The position numbers and the translations under genes are program-made. Shown here piece by piece: positions 18,020-26,615 of a stretch of 64,000 bases of DNA. Source of the stretch: Luteococcus peritonei (GTDB lineage: Bacteria > Actinomycetota > Actinomycetes > Propionibacteriales > Propionibacteriaceae); assembly GCF_039526385.1 (NCBI RefSeq), contig NZ_BAAAIX010000014.1, positions 1 to 64,000 of the forward strand, written 5' to 3'. Below the pieces are notes generated by a model. It saw only the letters and a program-made list of their open reading frames with translations, had not been told where the DNA came from and did not search any database. Numbering within the stretch: the stretch's first letter is position 1; the number at the start of each line of letters is the position of its first letter.

Positions 18020-19447
18020 TCAGACCTCCAGCGACAGGTGCGCGTGCCCTCCCTCGGGCCACCCCGCGGCCTCCCGGTGGCCGTCCACCACGGCGATGCC
18101 ACGGGCGGTGGCCACCTCGACGCCGTGCCCGGCGCGCCCGGCGCGCAGCACCACGACGCCGCCGCAGGTCTCGGGGTCGAGCTGGGCCGCAGTGACCGCA
18201 TCCAGCTCGTCCACCACCAGCAGGCTGTCGGGTGCCAGCTCGGGCAGGGTCAGCTCCCGACCCAGCAGGCCGGCGAGCAGCAGACGCCGCAGCAGCCGCA
18301 GGTCGGTGGCGCGCTCGCGCAGGTAGGGATTGTCCATCGACGCGAAGACGTCCACCTGCCGGTCGTAGACCTCGGCGACGGCCCGCGCGCTGCTGGCACC
18401 CCCCAGCACCGCGGTGCGCAGCGCGCCCACCAGCCCCGGGTCGTGCAGCAGGCCGCGCAGGGCGTGCATCACCTGGCCCTGCACCCCCGGCCCGTCGAGC
18501 TCCAGCAGGAGTGCGTCGACGGCGTCGGTGGCGGCCAGCAGCCGGGCGCGCTCCGCCTCCGGCTCGGCCAGGGCGGCATAGCCGGAGGTATCCACCTGCA
18601 GGTCGAGGTGGTGCACCAGTCCCGCGACGGCCTGCGCCTCGTCCAGTTCGTCGTCCATCTCGGCGGCGGTGAGGTCCTCACCGAAGTCGTCGGTGGCGAG
18701 CTCGAGCAGCCGTTGCACCGCCAGCAGCGCCTCCGGGCCGTGCGCCACCAGGCGCAGCTCGTCGCCGCCGCGCACCCCGAGGCCGCCCAGGGCGGTCATG
18801 CTGCGGGCATCCACCGTGGGCCCGTCGCCGCGGGCGGCCACCACCTGGGCGTCCAGCCCCGCGATCGCGCCCACCAGCGCAGCGGCCGGCCGGGCGTGCA
18901 GGCCGTGCGGGTTGCCCAGCCGCAGCCTCACCTGCAGCTCGCCACCGGGCGGCAGGTCTGTGCCGTCCTCGTCGTCCGGTCCGGTGACCGCAGCAGGGGC
19001 CGGGTCCGTGCCCGGCGCCTGCAGGTGTTCCCGCTTGGCGCCCAGGGCGGCCTCGGCCTCGGTGGCCACCCGCTCCAGCTCGGCTCCGGCGGAGGCGCTC
19101 ACCATGGCGGCCAGCAGCCCCTCCACCAGCGGGGCGGAGGAGATCCGCACCCGCTCGGCCAGGGCCGGGTCCAGGAAGTCGACGGCCATCTCGGCCGAGA
19201 GCACGGCGCTGCCCAGGTCCACCAGCACCAGGATGCCGGAGCAGGCCTCCAGTTCCTCGAGCGCTGCGCTGATGGCGGTGGCGTCGGTGCCCAGTGTCGT
19301 CTCGTCCAGGCCGGCGGCCACCCGCACCGGGGGCCGGACGGCCTGGTCCACCATCTGCTCCGCCAGGCCGACGGCGGCCGTGGCCAGGGCATGGCTGTGC
19401 GAGACGACGACCAGGCCCACCATGTCTTCCCCCGAGGACATCGGCAT
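18020..19447 (-). CDS. dhaM: Dihydroxyacetone kinase phosphotransferase subunit DhaM (EIIA-HPr-EI type)
   Basis: The 475-residue PTS protein passes phosphate from PEP to the DhaL-bound ADP. Three parts are visible: a mannose-type EIIA domain (GLVVVSHSHALATA near the start, with the candidate phospho-His), an HPr domain (about residues 175-260; NPHGLHARPAA), and an EI-like N-terminal part to the end, with AGHGVEVATARGIAVVDG as a degenerate EI phospho-His motif. This long fused form is known in several bacteria. The ATG at 19447 overlaps the dhaL stop as ATGA. A Met eight residues later (MVGLVVVSHSHA) is a possible alternative start. Confidence 0.88.
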   Translation of the reverse strand: MPMSSGEDMVGLVVVSHSHALATAAVGLAEQMVDQAVRPPVRVAAGLDETTLGTDATAISAALEELEACSGILVLVDLGSAVLSAEMAVDFLDPALAERVRISSAPLVEGLLAAMVSASAGAELERVATEAEAALGAKREHLQAPGTDPAPAAVTGPDDEDGTDLPPGGELQVRLRLGNPHGLHARPAAALVGAIAGLDAQVVAARGDGPTVDARSMTALGGLGVRGGDELRLVAHGPEALLAVQRLLELATDDFGEDLTAAEMDDELDEAQAVAGLVHHLDLQVDTSGYAALAEPEAERARLLAATDAVDALLLELDGPGVQGQVMHALRGLLHDPGLVGALRTAVLGGASSARAVAEVYDRQVDVFASMDNPYLRERATDLRLLRRLLLAGLLGRELTLPELAPDSLLVVDELDAVTAAQLDPETCGGVVVLRAGRAGHGVEVATARGIAVVDGHREAAGWPEGGHAHLSLEV

Positions 19448-20052
19448 CAGCGGAGCGTGGCTGCTGCGGACTCCAGCAGCATGGTCATGCTGGTGGCGCC
19501 CGGGTCGGCGTGGCCGGCGCTGCGCTCACCCAGGTAGGAGGCGCGTCCCTTGCGCGCGACCAGCGGCACGGCGGCCTCGCGGCCGGCGGCGGCGGCCTGC
19601 AGCCCGGCCGCCAGGCAGGAGGCCAGGTCGGGATGGGAGGACTCCATCGCCTCGACGGCCGGCTGCAGCGCGTCCACCATCGTCTTGTCCCCCAGCCCGG
19701 CCTTGCCGCGAGCGATCACACCGTCCAGCCCCGCCCGCCAGGCCGCCGCCATCGCGGCAGGCGATTCGTCGGCGGGCGCTGCGGCCGCGAAGCGCAGCAG
19801 GAAGGTGCCGTAGAGCGGGCCGGAGGCCCCGCCCACCGTGCTGACCAGCGTCATGCCGGCCTTCTTCAGGTAGGAGGCGGCATCGGGGAAGTCATCGGCA
19901 GCCAGGGCGGCCACGGCCTTCATGCCGCGCTCCATGTTGGAGCCGTGGTCGGCATCGCCGATCTGGCGGTCCAGGTCGGTGAGCTCGGCGGCGTGCTCGC
20001 TGATGCGGTCGGCGAAGTCCGCCATCCAGGCGGCGGCAGTCTGGGTGTCCAC
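19447..20052 (-). CDS. dhaL: Dihydroxyacetone kinase ADP-binding subunit DhaL
   Basis: The 201-residue subunit holds ADP/ATP as a bound cofactor and phosphorylates dihydroxyacetone presented by DhaK. The Mg-nucleotide motif DRQIGDADHGSNMERG (about residues 27-42) contains the expected aspartates, and GGASGPLYGTFLL follows. One base separates it from the upstream dhaK gene, and it overlaps dhaM by four bases (ATGA), so the three are one transcript in the order dhaK-dhaL-dhaM. Confidence 0.95.
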   Translation of the reverse strand: MDTQTAAAWMADFADRISEHAAELTDLDRQIGDADHGSNMERGMKAVAALAADDFPDAASYLKKAGMTLVSTVGGASGPLYGTFLLRFAAAAPADESPAAMAAAWRAGLDGVIARGKAGLGDKTMVDALQPAVEAMESSHPDLASCLAAGLQAAAAGREAAVPLVARKGRASYLGERSAGHADPGATSMTMLLESAAATLR

Positions 20053-20053
20053 G

Positions 20054-21055
20054 TCAGCAACCCCACCGCAGGCCGGGGGTGTTCACCGGGGCGTCCCACA
20101 GGCTGAGCACCTCATCGTCCGCCTTCAGCAGTGTGACAGAGCAGCCGGCCATCTCCAGTGAGGTGATGTAGTTGCCCACCAGGCTGCGCGCCACCTGCAC
20201 CCCCTTGCCCTTCAGGATCCGGTCCACCTCGCCGAACATCAGGTACTGCTCCAGCAGGGGAGTGCCGCCCATGCCGTTGAGCAGGCAGATCACCGGGCCG
20301 CCGGTCAGGTCCAGGTCCGCCAGGATCGGCTCCACCAGCATCTCGGCCACCTCGCGCGCCGGGGCCATCGCCCGGCGCTCGCGGCCGGGCTCGCCGTGGA
20401 TGCCGATGCCCAGCTCCATCTCGTCCTCGCCCAGCTCGAAGGTGGGCTTCCCGGCCGCCGGGACGGTGCAGGAGGTGAGCGCCATGCCCATCGATCGGCC
20501 CTGGTCGTTCACCCGCCTGGCCAGCTCCACCAGCGCGTCGAGGTCGCGTCCGGCCTCGGCGGCGGCGCCCACGATCTTCTCCAGCAGCACGGTGACGCCC
20601 ACGCCGCGGCGCCCGGCGGTGTAGAGCGAGTCGGTGACGGCCACGTCGTCATCGGTGACCACGCTCTCCACCCGGATGCCGGACTCGGCGGCGGCCAGCT
20701 CGGCGGCCATCTCGAAGTTCATCACGTCGCCGGTGTAGTTCTTCACGATGTGCAGCACGCCGGCGCCGGCGTCGACGGCCTGGGTGGCGGCCATCATCTG
20801 GTCGGGCACCGGAGAGGTGAAGACCTCACCGGCGCAGGCGGCGTCGAGCATGCCCGGCCCGACGAAGCCGCCGTGCATCGGCTCATGGCCCGAGCCGCCG
20901 CCCGAGACCAGGCCCACCTTGCCGGGGCGAGGAGCGTCCTTGCGGTAGACGATGCGGTTGGCGTGGTCGATCCGCAGCCGTTCGAGATGCGCGGCCTCCA
21001 TGCCCACCAGGGCCTCGGCGACGACATCGGCGGCGTCATTGATGAGCTTCTTCAT
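20054..21055 (-). CDS. dhaK: Dihydroxyacetone kinase substrate-binding subunit DhaK
   Basis: The 333-residue subunit binds dihydroxyacetone covalently through a histidine. The N-terminus (MKKLINDAADVVAEALVGM) and the GSGHEPMHGGFVG loop are typical. The ATG at 21055 is the only start that gives a family-like N-terminus, and the open frame upstream of it is antisense shadow. It leads a dhaKLM operon with no glycerol dehydrogenase and no recognisable DhaR-type regulator nearby. The product, dihydroxyacetone phosphate, enters glycolysis. Confidence 0.95.
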   Translation of the reverse strand: MKKLINDAADVVAEALVGMEAAHLERLRIDHANRIVYRKDAPRPGKVGLVSGGGSGHEPMHGGFVGPGMLDAACAGEVFTSPVPDQMMAATQAVDAGAGVLHIVKNYTGDVMNFEMAAELAAAESGIRVESVVTDDDVAVTDSLYTAGRRGVGVTVLLEKIVGAAAEAGRDLDALVELARRVNDQGRSMGMALTSCTVPAAGKPTFELGEDEMELGIGIHGEPGRERRAMAPAREVAEMLVEPILADLDLTGGPVICLLNGMGGTPLLEQYLMFGEVDRILKGKGVQVARSLVGNYITSLEMAGCSVTLLKADDEVLSLWDAPVNTPGLRWGC

Positions 21056-21081
21056 GACGCCAGTCAAGCACCGGCGGGGTG

Positions 21082-22575
21082 TCAGGCCAACAGGTCTGCG
21101 ACCATTCCTGCGGCACCCGGCGCGGCGACGACGAAGGCCCCGTCCAGCTCCCGGACCTCCGCCCCGGCCTCCTGCGCGATGAGCAGTCCGGCCAGGTGGT
21201 CCACGGGGCTGAACCGGTGCACCACCCCGGCCGCGGCCCACCCCGCGGCGATTCCCGCCAGGGAAAGGGTTCCCGAGCCCATGATGCGCGCGGTGCAGTG
21301 CTGGGCGGCCAGTCCGTGCAGGAAGCGCTCCATGCCCGGCCACATCCGGTGGGCATCCAGCTCGACGAGGACGGTCCGGCCGGCCAGGCGCGGCACCGGG
21401 GCGAGCTCCAGCGGGACACCGTCGAGGGTGGCGCCCAGTTCCCGGGCCGCCAGGAAGACGTGTCCCAGCGCGGGCTGCGCGACGGCGGCGACCACCGGCT
21501 GGCCGTCGACGGCCAGGGCCAGGCTCATGGAGGTCCAGGGCAGCCCGTTGGCCAGGTTGGTGGTGCCGTCCACCGGGTCCAGGAACCAGGTGGGGCGGCC
21601 GGGCTCGGCCGAACCGCCGAGCTCCTCCCCGACCACCAGGTGCCGGCCCTCGAAGGTCTCCTCGATGACCCGACGCACGTGGCGCTCCACCGCCAGGTCC
21701 ACCTGGGTCACCAGGTCGGCGGCATGGGCCTTGCTGTCCACCCGGCCGAGCGCCGCGGTGCGGGTGAAGCCGATGGACCACTGCGCCAGCTCCTGTGCGA
21801 CGTGGATCCAGTGCGCCGTCTTCCGGGTGGTGCCGGCGTGCACCGCCAACTGGCCGACCTCCATGCCGGCCAACGCCAGCGGACTGGTGCCCTGGCTCAG
21901 CAGGCGACGCAGCAACCGGGGCCGGCCCGTGGTGATCCGGTCCACGCCGAGCTCGATGGCCAGGCTCATCGTCGGCGCGTCGTCGATGCTCCACACCGCC
22001 AGCTCCAGGCCCATCCGATGCACCTGCTCGACCAGGGCCTCGGTGAGGTGGATCCACTCGACGTTGACGGCCGACGGCTGCAGCCGCCGGACGCTCTCGT
22101 GGTCCATCTGCCCGCCGTCGTGGTCGTGGGTGATGTCCGCCTCCGGGAGCCGCTCGCGCACGTGCAGCATGGCCTCGACGTCCCCGCACCAGGCGATGGG
22201 CACCAGCGCCGCGTCGGGACCCGTGGCGAAGGCCTCCACCACCTCCAGCGCGGCACGCGCGTCGTCGACGCAGACCGTGTCCACCAGCACGGACACCGGG
22301 CGGGAGCGCTCCCGGTTCAGGTCGGCGAACTGCTCCAGGGTCGCTGCCAGGGTGGGGATGCCCGCGGGCAGGTGGCGCTGCTCGGACACCCGCACGGGCG
22401 CGCCCCACAGCCGCAGCAGGGTGGCGTCGTGCAGCACCACGCTGGTGCCGTCGGCCGTGGTGCGGATGTCCAGCTCCACCACGTCGGCCCCGGCCTCGAC
22501 GGCGGCGGCGAAGGCCTCGGGGGTGTTCTCGCGGGCCGACTCGCAGTCGCCCCGGTGGGCCACGACGGTGATCAT
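21082..22575 (-). CDS. Fusion of glycerophosphodiester phosphodiesterase and inositol monophosphatase-like phosphatase
   Basis: One 497-residue open frame contains two enzymes. Residues 1 to about 235 are a GDPD TIM barrel, with AHRGDCESARENTPEAF, ELDIRTTADGTSVVLHD as the metal and acid/base region, and later SAVNVEWIHL. Residues 245-497 are an inositol monophosphatase-like domain, with GEELGG, the metal motif DPVDGTTN, GSGTLSLAGIAAG, and PVDHLAG where family members usually have WD.AAG. The fusion could release a phosphorylated alcohol such as inositol phosphate from a glycerophosphodiester and then dephosphorylate it. That substrate channelling is inference. The stop is 26 bases before dhaK, so it may be cotranscribed with the dha genes, and glycerol is a plausible link. 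Confidence 0.82.
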   Translation of the reverse strand: MITVVAHRGDCESARENTPEAFAAAVEAGADVVELDIRTTADGTSVVLHDATLLRLWGAPVRVSEQRHLPAGIPTLAATLEQFADLNRERSRPVSVLVDTVCVDDARAALEVVEAFATGPDAALVPIAWCGDVEAMLHVRERLPEADITHDHDGGQMDHESVRRLQPSAVNVEWIHLTEALVEQVHRMGLELAVWSIDDAPTMSLAIELGVDRITTGRPRLLRRLLSQGTSPLALAGMEVGQLAVHAGTTRKTAHWIHVAQELAQWSIGFTRTAALGRVDSKAHAADLVTQVDLAVERHVRRVIEETFEGRHLVVGEELGGSAEPGRPTWFLDPVDGTTNLANGLPWTSMSLALAVDGQPVVAAVAQPALGHVFLAARELGATLDGVPLELAPVPRLAGRTVLVELDAHRMWPGMERFLHGLAAQHCTARIMGSGTLSLAGIAAGWAAAGVVHRFSPVDHLAGLLIAQEAGAEVRELDGAFVVAAPGAAGMVADLLA

Positions 22576-22582
22576 GGCCGGG

Positions 22583-22588
22583 AATCTA
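22583..22588 (-). promoter_or_regulatory. -10 box of the GDPD-IMPase fusion (leaderless start)
   Basis: On the minus strand TAGATT ends seven bases before the ATG at 22575. This suggests a leaderless transcript that may also read into dhaKLM. Confidence 0.5.
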
Positions 22589-22615
22589 GGCGGTCCGGGT
22601 GTCCGGCCGGTGAAC

Positions 22616-23905
22616 TCAGCGTCGCACCCCGGGGATGTCCTGGGTGATCAGCCGGTCGATCCGCAGCCAGGGCGCCCGCTTGTGCCAGTCCAGGCGCACC
22701 CGGATGTGGTCGGAGCGCATGATCGTCGCGGTCAGGGCGGTGAAGACCACCCCGACGGCGATGACGCCGAAGAGCAGGGTGGAGCGCGGGCCGAAGTGGT
22801 CTCCGATCCAGCCGACCAGCGGCGAGACCATCGGCGCCATGCCCATGATGGTCAGGCCCCACAGGGCCATCACCCGGCCGCGCATCTGGGGTGCCGTGGC
22901 CGTCTGCAGCAACGAGTTGCCCGTCACCAGGGCGGTGATGGTGAAGAAGCCCACCGGTACCTGCAGCACCACGAAGAGCCAGAAGCTGCCGCTCAGCGCA
23001 CTGGCCAGGTTGAACAGGCAGTAGCCCACCATGCCCATCAGCACGTGTCGCAGCCGTGGGCTGCCGCGCCGGGCGCTCCACAGGGCTGCGACCAGCGCGC
23101 CGATCCCCATGAAGGAGCCGATGATGCCGTAGTCCCCGGCGCCACGGTGGAAGGCCTCCGTGGCCATCACGGCATTGGAGATGTTGTAGTTGAAGCCCAG
23201 GCCTCCCACCGCGAGACCGACGGTGAGCAGGGCCATCAGGTCGGGCCGACGTCGCACGTAGCGCAGCCCGGCGACGAAGCCGCCACCCTTGCCGCGGGTC
23301 GGCCGCGCAGGGTGGAGCAGGTCCGAGCGCATGCTCAGCAGGGCGGTGATCATGGCCGCGAAGGCCAGGACATTGGCGGCGATCACCCATCCGGTGCCCA
23401 CCAGGGCGACCAGGGCTCCGCCGATCCCGGGGCCCAGCAGACGTGCCGCATTGAAACTGGCGGAGTTGAGGCTGATCGCATTGGGCAGCTGCTCGAAGGG
23501 CACCACCTCGCTGACGAAGGCCTGGCGGGCCGGGTTGTCGAAGGCCATCGCGAGGCCGTCCACCAGGGACAGCACGAAGACCTGCCACAGCCGCACGTGG
23601 CCGGAGATCACCAGGGTGGACAGCACCAGGGAGCTGAGCAGCCCGAGCGTGCAGCTGGTGAGCAGGATGTGGCGCTTGTTGAAACGGTCCGCGACCGTGC
23701 CGGCGACGGGGCTGAGCAGCAGGCCGGGCAGGAAGACCAGCGCCGTCTGGTAGCCCAGCGCCTGGGCGTTGCCGTCGGTGAGGACCACGAGCACCAGCCA
23801 GGCCTGCGCGGTGCGCGCCATCCAGCCGCCGATGTTGCTGACCAGGCCGCCCAGGAACCAGACCCGGTAGTTCGGGTTGGACAGCGAGGCGAAGGTCGAG
23901 CTCAC
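22616..23905 (-). CDS. MFS transporter, EntS/MFS_3-like exporter
   Basis: The 429-residue protein has about twelve membrane spans in two sixes, starting with NPNYRVWFLGGLVSNIGGWMARTAQAWLV. GTVADRFNKR after the second span is the MFS loop 2-3 motif. This subgroup includes the enterobactin exporter EntS and many uncharacterised exporters. No siderophore synthesis gene is nearby, so the substrate is unknown. The start is GTG 23905, with AGGAG about seven bases upstream. Its stop lies 40 bases before the fusion gene start. Confidence 0.8.
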   Translation of the reverse strand: MSSTFASLSNPNYRVWFLGGLVSNIGGWMARTAQAWLVLVVLTDGNAQALGYQTALVFLPGLLLSPVAGTVADRFNKRHILLTSCTLGLLSSLVLSTLVISGHVRLWQVFVLSLVDGLAMAFDNPARQAFVSEVVPFEQLPNAISLNSASFNAARLLGPGIGGALVALVGTGWVIAANVLAFAAMITALLSMRSDLLHPARPTRGKGGGFVAGLRYVRRRPDLMALLTVGLAVGGLGFNYNISNAVMATEAFHRGAGDYGIIGSFMGIGALVAALWSARRGSPRLRHVLMGMVGYCLFNLASALSGSFWLFVVLQVPVGFFTITALVTGNSLLQTATAPQMRGRVMALWGLTIMGMAPMVSPLVGWIGDHFGPRSTLLFGVIAVGVVFTALTATIMRSDHIRVRLDWHKRAPWLRIDRLITQDIPGVRR

Positions 23906-24014
23906 GACGAAGGATCTCCTGGTCAGGCCGGCGCTGGGGCGCGGCGGTGGCGGACGCCCGGATGGCGCCCCCAGCAGGCTAGGCCGTCACCCGCAGCACT
24001 GACCAACCGGGTGG

Positions 24015-24502
24015 TCAGCCGGCCCGGTCAGCCCGACCGGCGGCCCCTCGCTGGCCCGGGCGGGAGCGGCTGGCGTGCAGGGCCCCCGCGAGCAGCAGAC
24101 CCCAGAGCACGAAGAGCGGATCCCACAGCAGCGCATGGCCCACCAGGGCGGGGGTGGCATCGGCTCCGCGCGCCAGCCCGATCCAGGCCCCCACCATGCC
24201 CAGCCCGCCCCAGGCCAGCAGCAGCGCCACGCCCAGCCAGGAGACCAGGCGGACCCAGCGGTGGCCCGGCCCGCGGGCGTGGTCCAGCCAGGGCACCAGC
24301 GCCCCGGCAGCTTCACCAGCACCACGACGGCCATCAGCAGGCGGACCCGCAGGCCGCCGCTGCGCTGCATCTCGACGGCGAAGCTGCCGACGGTCTCCAG
24401 CAGCCAGTCACCGCCCAGTGCCCAGTACAGGCTGGCGGCGGCGTGCAGCAGGCCGACCAGGGCCGCGCCCGCGTACAACCGACTCGCGCGTGCTCGATCC
24501 AT
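24015..24502 (-). pseudogene. DUF3995-type small membrane protein, broken by a one-base frameshift
   Basis: Two overlapping minus-strand frames together make one normal protein of about 162 residues with four membrane spans. The first part starts at 24502 (MDRARASRLYAGAAL, then LHAAASLYWALGGDWLL) and runs to VVVLVKL. The second continues as GALVPWLDHARG and ends at the stop 24015-24017. The junction, near 24296-24310, reads AAGCTGCCGGGGCGCTGG. One extra G after AAGCTG would restore the frame and give the expected VKLAGAL. It is either a real inactivating deletion or a consensus error in a G/C run. The gene is divergent from menE, and the 5' ends are close together. Confidence 0.7.
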
Positions 24503-24577
24503 GTCCCGAGCCCAGCAGCCCGAAAAGCCGCTCGGGCCACGCGATGGCGAACAGCAGGTGAACATCACCAGCGGCGA

Positions 24578-24583
24578 TAGTCT
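24578..24583 (+). promoter_or_regulatory. -10 box of menE (leaderless start)
   Basis: TAGTCT ends seven bases before the GTG at 24591. This spacing is the main reason for choosing that start over upstream in-frame codons at 24501 and 24558. Confidence 0.5.
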
Positions 24584-24590
24584 CGACGGC

Positions 24591-25670
24591 GTGCTGCTCA
24601 CCCCGTGCCGTCCCCAGGAGCTGGCCGACCTGCTGCCCGAGGCCCTGGCTGGTCGTCGGGTGCTGGCGCCGTTGGGGCCCGAGGCGGAGCGTGAGCTGGC
24701 GATGCTGCGTCCCGAGCTGCCGGTGGCCGAGCCGGGCGCCGCGGTGGTGGTCTCCACCTCCGGCTCCACCGGGGCGCCGAAGGGCGCGGTGCTCTCGGCG
24801 GCTGCCCTCGAGGCTGCCGCCCGCTCCACGCAGCAGGTGCTGGGCCGGCGCACCTGGACCTGCCCGCTGCCCACCCACTACGTCGCCGGGCTGATGGTGC
24901 TGGTGCGCGCCCACGTCGACGGCACCCGGGTGAGGATGGCGGCCAGCGACCTGTCGGACCTGGACCCGGCTCCCGGCGCGAATGCCATCTCCCTGGTGCC
25001 CACCCAGCTCTTCCGTGCCCTGGAACGGCCCGAGGTCCTGCAGCGGTTGCGCCGCTACACCGTCCTGCTCGGCGGGGCCGCCGTCGACCCCGCCGTGCTG
25101 CAGCAGGCCCGGGAGGCCGGCCTGGACGTCCGCACCACCTACGGGATGAGCGAGACCTGCGGCGGCTGCGTCTGGGACGGCGAGCCGCTGCCCGGCGTCG
25201 AGGTGCGGCTGGACGACCAGCAGCGCATCGCCCTGGCCGGCGAGATGGTCTTCTCCGGCTACCGGCTGCAGCCCGAGCTGACCGGCCAGGTGCTGCAGCA
25301 GGAGGCGGGTCGACGCAGCGTGCTCACCAGCGACCGGGGTGAGCTGCACCAAGGACGGCTGCGGCTGCTGGGTCGCGTCGACGACGTGGTGGTCAGCGGG
25401 GGAGTCAACGTGGACCTGGCCCGGGTGCAGCGCGCCGTCGAGGCCCTGGCGCCAGGCAGCTCGCAGGTGCTGGCGCTCCCGGACGTGGAGTGGGGCCGGC
25501 TGGTGGTGCTGGCCACCACGACGGAGCACGACCTGGCCTGGTGGCGCGAGCAGTTGTCCGGCGAGCTCGGCCGCGCCGCGCTGCCGCGTCGGGTGGTGCG
25601 GCTCGACGTGCTGCCACGCACCAGCTCTGGCAAGATCGACCGACAGGCCCTGCTGCGTCAGCTGGCCTGA
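24591..25670 (+). CDS. menE: o-Succinylbenzoate-CoA ligase (first of two in the window)
   Basis: The protein, 359 residues from this start, is a short acyl-adenylate-forming enzyme that activates o-succinylbenzoate with ATP and CoA in menaquinone synthesis. The AMP-binding P-loop STSGSTGAPKG starts at residue 55, TTYGMSETCGG is the A5 motif, and the C-terminal SGKIDRQALL carries the catalytic Lys. It is shorter than E. coli MenE, as usual for actinobacteria. menA begins 16 bases later, so they form an operon. In-frame starts at 24501 or 24558 are possible but less likely. A menE-like paralogue lies at 58662-59831. Confidence 0.88.
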   Translation: MLLTPCRPQELADLLPEALAGRRVLAPLGPEAERELAMLRPELPVAEPGAAVVVSTSGSTGAPKGAVLSAAALEAAARSTQQVLGRRTWTCPLPTHYVAGLMVLVRAHVDGTRVRMAASDLSDLDPAPGANAISLVPTQLFRALERPEVLQRLRRYTVLLGGAAVDPAVLQQAREAGLDVRTTYGMSETCGGCVWDGEPLPGVEVRLDDQQRIALAGEMVFSGYRLQPELTGQVLQQEAGRRSVLTSDRGELHQGRLRLLGRVDDVVVSGGVNVDLARVQRAVEALAPGSSQVLALPDVEWGRLVVLATTTEHDLAWWREQLSGELGRAALPRRVVRLDVLPRTSSGKIDRQALLRQLA

Positions 25671-25686
25671 GGAAGGCAGTACACCC

Positions 25687-26565
25687 GTGGCAACCACCGC
25701 CGAATGGATCGAGGGCGCGCGCCCCCGCACCCTGCCCGCAGCCCTCTCCCCGGTACTGGCCGGCTCCGCGACGGCCTGGGCCGCCGGAGGCTTCCGGCTC
25801 CTGATGGGCGTGCTGGCCTTCGTCGTGGCGCTGGCGCTGCAGATCGGCGTCAACTTCGCCAACGACTACTCCGACGGCATCCGTGGCACCGACGAGGACC
25901 GCGTCGGCCCGATGCGGCTGGTGGGCTCCGGCGCCGCCAGCCCGGCTGCGGTCAAGGCCGCCGCCTTCGGCTGCTTCGGCCTGGCGGCCCTGGTGGGCCT
26001 GGTGCTGGTGGCGCTGAGCGGGCACTGGTGGCTGCTGGCCGTGGGCATCGCCTGCATCCTGGCCGCCTGGTTCTACACCGGCGGCGAGCACCCCTACGGC
26101 TATGCCGGGCTGGGTGACGTCTTCGTCTTCGTCTTCTTCGGCCTGGTGGCGGTCTGCGGCACCACCTACGTGATGATCCACCGCGTCACCGCGGCCACGC
26201 TGGCCGCCAGCGTGGGCATCGGCCTGCTGGCGTGCCTGATCCTGGTGGCCAACAACCTGCGCGACATCGTCGGCGACCGCGCGGTGGGCAAGCGCACCCT
26301 GGCCACCCGCCTGGGCGATGCCGGCACCCGCCGCTTCTTCGTCCTGCTCTGCGCGATCTCGGTGGCCTGCCTGGTGGCGGTCGCCGCGATGACCACGTGG
26401 TGGGCGCTGCTCGGGCTGGTGATGCTGGTCTTCCTGGTGCCCGCCTCTCGCTCGGTGCTGGCCGGTGCGAAGGGTCCGGCGCTGATCGCGGTGCTGAAGC
26501 AGACCGGCTTCGCCGAGCTGGCCTGCGCCGTGGGGCTCTTCGTCGGAATCCTCATCGGCTCCTGA
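25687..26565 (+). CDS. menA: 1,4-Dihydroxy-2-naphthoate polyprenyltransferase
   Basis: The 292-residue integral membrane enzyme attaches the polyprenyl tail to 1,4-dihydroxy-2-naphthoate to make demethylmenaquinone. It has eight to nine spans of the UbiA superfamily. The first Asp-rich Mg-pyrophosphate motif is NDYSDGIRGTD, starting at residue 59. The second is NNLRDIVGDRAVGKRTLA. The GTG at 25687 has GAGGAAGG about 10 bases upstream. The prenyl donor is probably made by the synthase encoded at 56566-57540. Confidence 0.95.
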   Translation: MATTAEWIEGARPRTLPAALSPVLAGSATAWAAGGFRLLMGVLAFVVALALQIGVNFANDYSDGIRGTDEDRVGPMRLVGSGAASPAAVKAAAFGCFGLAALVGLVLVALSGHWWLLAVGIACILAAWFYTGGEHPYGYAGLGDVFVFVFFGLVAVCGTTYVMIHRVTAATLAASVGIGLLACLILVANNLRDIVGDRAVGKRTLATRLGDAGTRRFFVLLCAISVACLVAVAAMTTWWALLGLVMLVFLVPASRSVLAGAKGPALIAVLKQTGFAELACAVGLFVGILIGS

Positions 26566-26571
26566 CCAGGC

Positions 26572-26615
26572 GGTGGTGGGCGCACCGGGNNNNNNNNNNN
26601 NNNNNNCCCACCACC
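26572..26615. terminator. Inverted repeat around an assembly gap after menA
   Basis: GGTGGTGGG (26572-26580) and CCCACCACC (26607-26615) are perfect 9-bp inverted arms that flank the run of Ns. This looks like the menA terminator hairpin. A strong stem in very GC-rich DNA may be why the middle was not resolved. Confidence 0.55.
26590..26606. other. Assembly gap of 17 Ns
   Basis: Seventeen undetermined bases. The true length may differ. The gap is 24 bases after the menA stop and lies in a non-coding hairpin, so no gene appears to be broken by it. Confidence 0.99.
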
